Of a DNA stretch of 7,273 nt, positions 4,278 to 7,273 are shown one piece after another; the first letter of the stretch is position 1; each line of letters starts with the position of its first letter. The stretch lies in NCBI GenBank assembly GCA_033809995.1, contig JAPXKQ010000112.1, forward strand, positions 1-7,273, in the 5' to 3' direction. The notes beneath the pieces are model-generated. The model was not told the origin of the DNA. It saw only the letters and a program-made list of their open reading frames with translations, and searched no databases. This DNA is from Paratissierella sp033809995 (GTDB lineage: Bacteria; Bacillota; Clostridia; Tissierellales; Tissierellaceae). Both the position numbers and the translations under genes were made by a program.

Positions 4278-4991
4278 TTGAAAACAAATACAAAAATTTT
4301 ATTGTCATTTTTAGGGGGCGCCGCAACAGGCGCTCTTATATGTTTTGCCATTTTAAAAGAGAAATATGAAGAGTTAGCGAATGAGGGAATAGAAAATATA
4401 AAAGACTACTATCAGAAGGAAATGGAAAAGTTTGATGATGCATATGAAGAGGAATTAGATAATCTAATAAACACTATGAATAAGGATATATACGAACACG
4501 ACAAAAGAGAAGAAAAAAAAACATACGTAGACTATGTTAAAAAATACAGTCCTGAGGAAATTATAAAAGACAAGTATTATGATATGCCTTATCCAGATGT
4601 TATAGATGAAGATTATCACGAAGACGATGGACCACCGGAAGACCCTCCAGAGAATGACTTACAATACGAAGAACCTTTTGTTATATCTAGAGAGGAATTC
4701 GACGAAGGATATCCACACTTTGACAAAATAACCATAACCTATTATGCGGAGGATGATGTCCTTGCTGACGAGCAAGATGAAATAATACCGGATATTGAGG
4801 CAGTTGTGGGGCACGATTCACTCTCTAGATTTGGTGATATGTCTGATGATGATTGTGTTGTCTACGTACGTAACGGACGACTAGGCGCTGACTACGAAAT
4901 AATATTAACACAGGAGTCATACTCTGAGAGCGTTTTAGGTATTGTGCAGGATAAGGGATTACCATTAAGAAGGAGGGATTATGATGAATAA
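4278..4991 (+). CDS. Membrane-anchored acidic phage protein, 237 aa, TTG start
   Basis: The N-terminus has one membrane helix (about 7-26, ILLSFLGGAATGALICFAIL) behind a basic MKTNTK. A predicted coiled coil follows (28-75, KEKYEELANEGIENIKDYYQKEMEKF onward). A very acidic linker (100-135) holds PPEDPPEND. The C-terminal globular domain (about 133-225) has PFVISREEFDEGYPHFDKITITYYAEDDVLAD, IEAVVGHDSLSRFGD and CVVYVRNGRLGADYEI. I recall this C-terminal domain as widespread in Bacillota phages, without a known function; from memory other members also carry an N-terminal helix. TTGAAAGGAG (4261-4270) lies 7 nt before the TTG start, and no better ATG exists nearby. Its last codons overlap the next start. 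The likely topology is a single anchor with the large acidic domain in the cytoplasm. Confidence 0.85.
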   Translation: MKTNTKILLSFLGGAATGALICFAILKEKYEELANEGIENIKDYYQKEMEKFDDAYEEELDNLINTMNKDIYEHDKREEKKTYVDYVKKYSPEEIIKDKYYDMPYPDVIDEDYHEDDGPPEDPPENDLQYEEPFVISREEFDEGYPHFDKITITYYAEDDVLADEQDEIIPDIEAVVGHDSLSRFGDMSDDDCVVYVRNGRLGADYEIILTQESYSESVLGIVQDKGLPLRRRDYDE

Positions 4992-5535
4992 TATTGCTAT
5001 GGATATTAGTTTAGAGTATTTCGATTGGTTAGTTGAATTCGTTCAAGGATACGAACATGTTAAGCTATTACGACATATGCATGAGACAACTTATATTTGG
5101 GTGATACCGAATGATGAAAATAGAGCTGACGATGGTGTGGCTTTAAGGAGTAGATTCCTATATGAAACTAACTACACAGATTATGATTTACCAGAAAAAA
5201 GTTGTAGTGTATTAGAGATGTTGGTTGCTTTAGCATCTAGAATTAATGATATTATGATAGATATTGAGGGCGATGATGACACTCCTAGATGGTTTTGGAT
5301 GCTGATTGAAAACTTAGACTTGGTTAAATTCGATGATATTTCGCTAGATGAGGATGGTAATTTTGATGAGATTGATATCAGATTGAGTAATTTTATGGAG
5401 CGTACGTATACTAGGAATGGGTACGGAGGGTTGTTTCCGTTAACTAAACCAAAAGAAAATCAGAGAAATGTTGAGATTTGGTATCAAATGAGTGCATATT
5501 TAGAGGAGAATTACCCTATCCACGAGGAATATTAG
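4984..5535 (+). CDS. Soluble hypothetical phage protein, 183 aa
   Basis: A protein type I recall as frequent in Bacillota phages, usually beside the preceding membrane-anchored protein, and of unknown function. Recognisable blocks are ISLEYFDWLVEFV (8-20), YIWVIPNDENRADDGVALRSRF (37-58), CSVLEMLVALASRI (74-87), PRWFWMLIENLDL (101-113), RTYTRNGYGGLFPL (140-153) and EIWYQMSAYLEE (164-175). No membrane helix or known catalytic motif is visible; the protein is acidic and mostly alpha-helical. ATGs at 4981 and 4984 are both possible. AGGAGG (4971-4976) is 4 nt from the first and 7 nt from the second, so 4984 is preferred. It overlaps the upstream gene by 8 nt, so translation is probably coupled. 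It is the last gene before the iteron region. Confidence 0.85.
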   Translation: MNNIAMDISLEYFDWLVEFVQGYEHVKLLRHMHETTYIWVIPNDENRADDGVALRSRFLYETNYTDYDLPEKSCSVLEMLVALASRINDIMIDIEGDDDTPRWFWMLIENLDLVKFDDISLDEDGNFDEIDIRLSNFMERTYTRNGYGGLFPLTKPKENQRNVEIWYQMSAYLEENYPIHEEY

Positions 5536-5551
5536 ATGAAAAAGTGTGACA

Positions 5552-5589
5552 AATCTGTGACGTTTTTGAAAATCTGTGACGTTTTTGAA
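5552..5589 (+). repeat. Perfect 19-bp tandem repeat, two units
   Basis: The 19-bp unit starting AATCTGTGACG and ending TTTTTGAA occurs at 5552-5570 and again at 5571-5589 without any change. The period of 19 bp is close to two DNA turns, so a bound protein would sit on the same face at each unit. The unit is not a multiple of three, so it is not a protein repeat. Confidence 0.92.
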
Positions 5590-5641
5590 ATGATATTTAG
5601 TAGTGGTTTTGCTGATTTTGTAAAAAGTGTGACAAAAAAGT

Positions 5642-5654
5642 GTCACAGTGTGAC
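5642..5654. repeat. Dyad GTCACA-G-TGTGAC
   Basis: A perfect 6+1+6 inverted repeat made of two facing iteron cores. It has the size of a dimeric helix-turn-helix operator and could be a site where the iteron-binding protein docks as a dimer. Confidence 0.75.
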
Positions 5655-5723
5655 GTTTTTGAAAAAAAGTGTAACACCCTCAAAGCCAGTAACCATGCGG
5701 GTTTCAGAGATTTTGTGACGTTT

Positions 5724-5752
5724 TTGCAATTATTTCTCTTAAACTTTATATA
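5724..5752 (+). promoter_or_regulatory. Candidate promoter of the helicase gene
   Basis: A -35-like TTGCAA (5724-5729) and a -10-like TATATA (5747-5752) are separated by 17 bp, the usual sigma-A spacing. A 13-mer iteron (5714-5726) overlaps the -35 box and a 9-bp inverted repeat overlaps the -10 box, so a protein bound there would block transcription. The transcript would have a leader of about 90 nt. AT-rich sequence gives many chance -10 matches, hence moderate confidence. Confidence 0.5.
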
Positions 5753-5759
5753 AGAGAAA
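5733..5759. repeat. 9-bp inverted repeat in the origin-like region
   Basis: TTTCTCTTA (5733-5741) pairs with TAAGAGAAA (5751-5759) around a 9-nt AT-rich centre. No T tract follows on either strand in terminator position. It may be an operator or an origin hairpin. Confidence 0.7.
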
Positions 5760-5846
5760 AATATAGATATATAAAAGTTTTAAAATGCGTTCAAAAACGT
5801 CACAAGTGTCACAAAACATATATTAGCAAAATAAAGGGGGTTTCAC

Positions 5847-7273
5847 ATGGATTTCTATCAAATCAAAGAAAGGAGTACCAAAAAAGGTGTACTTGAGATA
5901 TATCCAGATTTTCGGGTATGTCGTTCTAAGGATTTGATGATTCGTGGGAGAAGCTTCTATGCGATATGGGATGAAGAATTAAAAATATGGTCTACGGATG
6001 AATACGATGTACAGAGATTAGTTGATAAGAAACTATTAGAATACAAGGAGAAGGTCGAACCAAGAACTACTGACCATATCCAGTTAAAACTAATGAGTGA
6101 TTTCTCTTCAGGTGTATGGAGGGATTTTAGGAACTATATGCAAAACCTTTCAGACAACGCTCATCAATTAGATGAGAACTTAACTTTCTCTAATACAAAA
6201 GTAAAAAAAACAGATTATGTTTCAAAGAGACTACCATATCCATTAGAAGAAGGTTCTATTGATGCTTATGATGAACTCATCGGGACATTATACGAACCAG
6301 AAGAAAGGGCAAAACTTGAATGGGCTATAGGTGCTATAGTTGCAGGTGAAGCTAAAAATATCCAAAAATTTATAGTTCTATATGGCGAAGCGGGGGCAGG
6401 TAAATCTACGATATTAAATATTATACAAAAATTATTTCAAGGATATTATACCACCTTCGAAGCCAAAGCATTAACGTCATCTAGCAATGCGTTCTCAACA
6501 GAGGTATTTAAGGATAATCCTCTAGTAGCAATTCAACATGATGGTGACTTATCTAAGATAGAGGATAACACTAAATTAAACTCTATAGTATCACATGAGG
6601 AAATGACGATGAATGAGAAGTATAAACCAAGTTATACGTCAAGGATAAATAGTTTCTTATTTATGGCGACCAATAGACCAGTAAAAATTACAGATGCTAA
6701 GTCAGGCATTATTAGGAGACTGATAGATGTAAAACCATCAGGTAGAAGAATACCCGCGAAACATTACCATACACTTATGCAGCAAATAGATTTTGAGTTA
6801 GGGGCTATAGCCTCACATTGTTTATCAGTATACCGACAAATGGGTAAGAATTATTATAATTCGTATAGACCATTAGAAATGATATTTACCACAGATGTGT
6901 TCTTCAACTTCGTAGAAGCACATTACCATATATTCAAAGAACAGGATGGTGTGTCATTATCGCAAGCATACCAAATGTATAAAACATATTGCGAGGATAG
7001 TTTAGTCGACTATAAATTGCCAAGGTATAAATTCAGAGAAGAGTTAAAAAACTATTTTAAAACTTTTGATTTAGTAACTAGAATTGATAATCGACAGATA
7101 AGAAGTTATTACTCAGGATTTCTATCTGATAAGTTTACAACTATCTCTGAAGAACCTGAGGAAGTACCGAATAGTTTAGTTCTTGATTCTGATGAATCGT
7201 TATTAGATGATATTCTATCTGAATGCCCAGCGCAATATGCTACTAAATCAGGTGTACCATTAACGAAATGGGA
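5847..7273 (+). CDS. SF3 (D5-like) replicative helicase/primase, 3' end outside the window
   Basis: The visible 475 residues include an N-terminal part (1-130) without a recognised domain, then an SF3 NTPase domain. IVLYGEAGAGKST (176-188) is the Walker A motif, with K186 the phosphate-binding lysine. LVAIQHDGDLSKI (226-238) is in the Walker B position. FLFMATNRP (270-278) is motif C with N276 as sensor residue. GIIRRLIDV (287-295) supplies candidate arginine fingers (R290/R291). A D5-type winged-helix-like tail follows (about 345-425). The frame is still open at the end, reading CPAQYATKSGVPLTKW; from memory, related phage proteins continue past such a linker into primase-type sequence, so a longer fused protein is likely. 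AAAGGGGG (5833-5840) lies 6 nt before the ATG. The enzyme should unwind DNA at the phage fork, probably as a hexamer, and the iteron region just upstream may be its origin. Helicase assignment is strong; primase activity is not visible here. Confidence 0.9.
   Translation, partial: MDFYQIKERSTKKGVLEIYPDFRVCRSKDLMIRGRSFYAIWDEELKIWSTDEYDVQRLVDKKLLEYKEKVEPRTTDHIQLKLMSDFSSGVWRDFRNYMQNLSDNAHQLDENLTFSNTKVKKTDYVSKRLPYPLEEGSIDAYDELIGTLYEPEERAKLEWAIGAIVAGEAKNIQKFIVLYGEAGAGKSTILNIIQKLFQGYYTTFEAKALTSSSNAFSTEVFKDNPLVAIQHDGDLSKIEDNTKLNSIVSHEEMTMNEKYKPSYTSRINSFLFMATNRPVKITDAKSGIIRRLIDVKPSGRRIPAKHYHTLMQQIDFELGAIASHCLSVYRQMGKNYYNSYRPLEMIFTTDVFFNFVEAHYHIFKEQDGVSLSQAYQMYKTYCEDSLVDYKLPRYKFREELKNYFKTFDLVTRIDNRQIRSYYSGFLSDKFTTISEEPEEVPNSLVLDSDESLLDDILSECPAQYATKSGVPLTKW

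Larger units (their letters stand above)
5545..5813 (+). repeat. Iterons: TGTGACGTTTTTG and TGTGAC family
   Basis: Exact 13-mers lie at 5556-5568, 5575-5587, 5649-5661 and 5714-5726 on the + strand, and at 5792-5804 inverted. Shorter TGTGAC cores lie at 5545-5550 and 5628-5633, with inverted GTCACA at 5642-5647 and 5808-5813 and a TGTAAC variant at 5670-5675. The first two 13-mers belong to a perfect 19-bp tandem repeat. They are likely binding sites for a replication initiator or repressor. Confidence 0.88.
5536..5846 (+). other. Non-coding iteron region, candidate replication origin
   Basis: This 311-base stretch holds no convincing gene. It contains five copies of the 13-mer TGTGACGTTTTTG (four forward, one inverted), nine exact TGTGAC/GTCACA hexamers, a 13-bp dyad (5642-5654), a 9-bp inverted repeat (5733-5759) and an AT-only-rich tract (about 5728-5785). 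Repeated binding sites beside an AT-rich unwinding-type region, directly upstream of the helicase gene, are typical of phage and plasmid origins. That it is the origin is an inference. An ORF could be read across 5536-5718 but is rejected as a gene. Confidence 0.7.

Noticed and set aside
5536..5718. 60-codon ORF between the 183-aa gene and the helicase
   Set aside because: It is made of iterons that are read in different frames, so the DNA and not the peptide is conserved. It is described as part of the origin-like region.
5733..5759. Inverted repeat as an intrinsic terminator
   Set aside because: The stem is AT-rich and is not followed by a T tract on either strand, and it coincides with a promoter-like -10 box. 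An operator or origin element fits better.

Overview
The window is a gene-dense, AT-rich stretch with every gene on the + strand, very short gaps, strong AGGAG-type ribosome binding sites and many small proteins. Its recognisable genes are an RNase HI fragment and an SF3 (D5-like) helicase. This is best explained as the replication/accessory block of a tailed phage or prophage of a low-GC Bacillota (Firmicutes) host. The host assignment is inferred from base composition and Shine-Dalgarno style only. No integrase, structural, lysis or tRNA gene is visible, and TAA, TAG and TGA all act as ordinary stops.

Layout. Bases 1-288 hold the C-terminal part of RNase HI. Bases 289-1530 hold five small proteins (56, 65, 57, 50 and 81 aa), at least four of them with predicted membrane helices. 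They are punctuated by three intrinsic terminators (491-521, 798-830, 1501-1528) and three copies of a 29-bp element (280-308, 521-549, 1204-1232) that contains a TATAAT-like box but has no standard -35 box. Bases 1552-2859 hold a 221-aa basic protein and three small cytosolic-looking proteins (68, 77 and 56 aa), one of which ends in a sliding-clamp-binding-like motif. Bases 2899-4991 hold a two-helix membrane protein resembling DUF6353, a long unexplained hairpin (3830-3885), a 36-aa membrane miniprotein overlapping an 86-aa protein, and a 237-aa protein with an N-terminal membrane anchor and an acidic body. A 183-aa soluble protein follows (4984-5535).

Bases 5536-5846 are a non-coding, iteron-rich region: five copies of the 13-mer TGTGACGTTTTTG, nine exact TGTGAC/GTCACA hexamers, a 9-bp dyad and an AT-rich tract. 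It lies directly in front of the SF3 helicase gene (5847 to beyond the window end). This arrangement fits a phage replication origin combined with the promoter of the initiator/helicase gene.

How the parts may work together. RNase HI (primer removal) and the SF3 helicase flank a set of proteins of unknown function, about half of them membrane-associated. The most interesting reading is an accessory module co-expressed with phage replication, possibly organised at the membrane, controlled by its own repeated promoter-like element and linked to an iteron origin. The functions of the middle genes are not established by the sequence.
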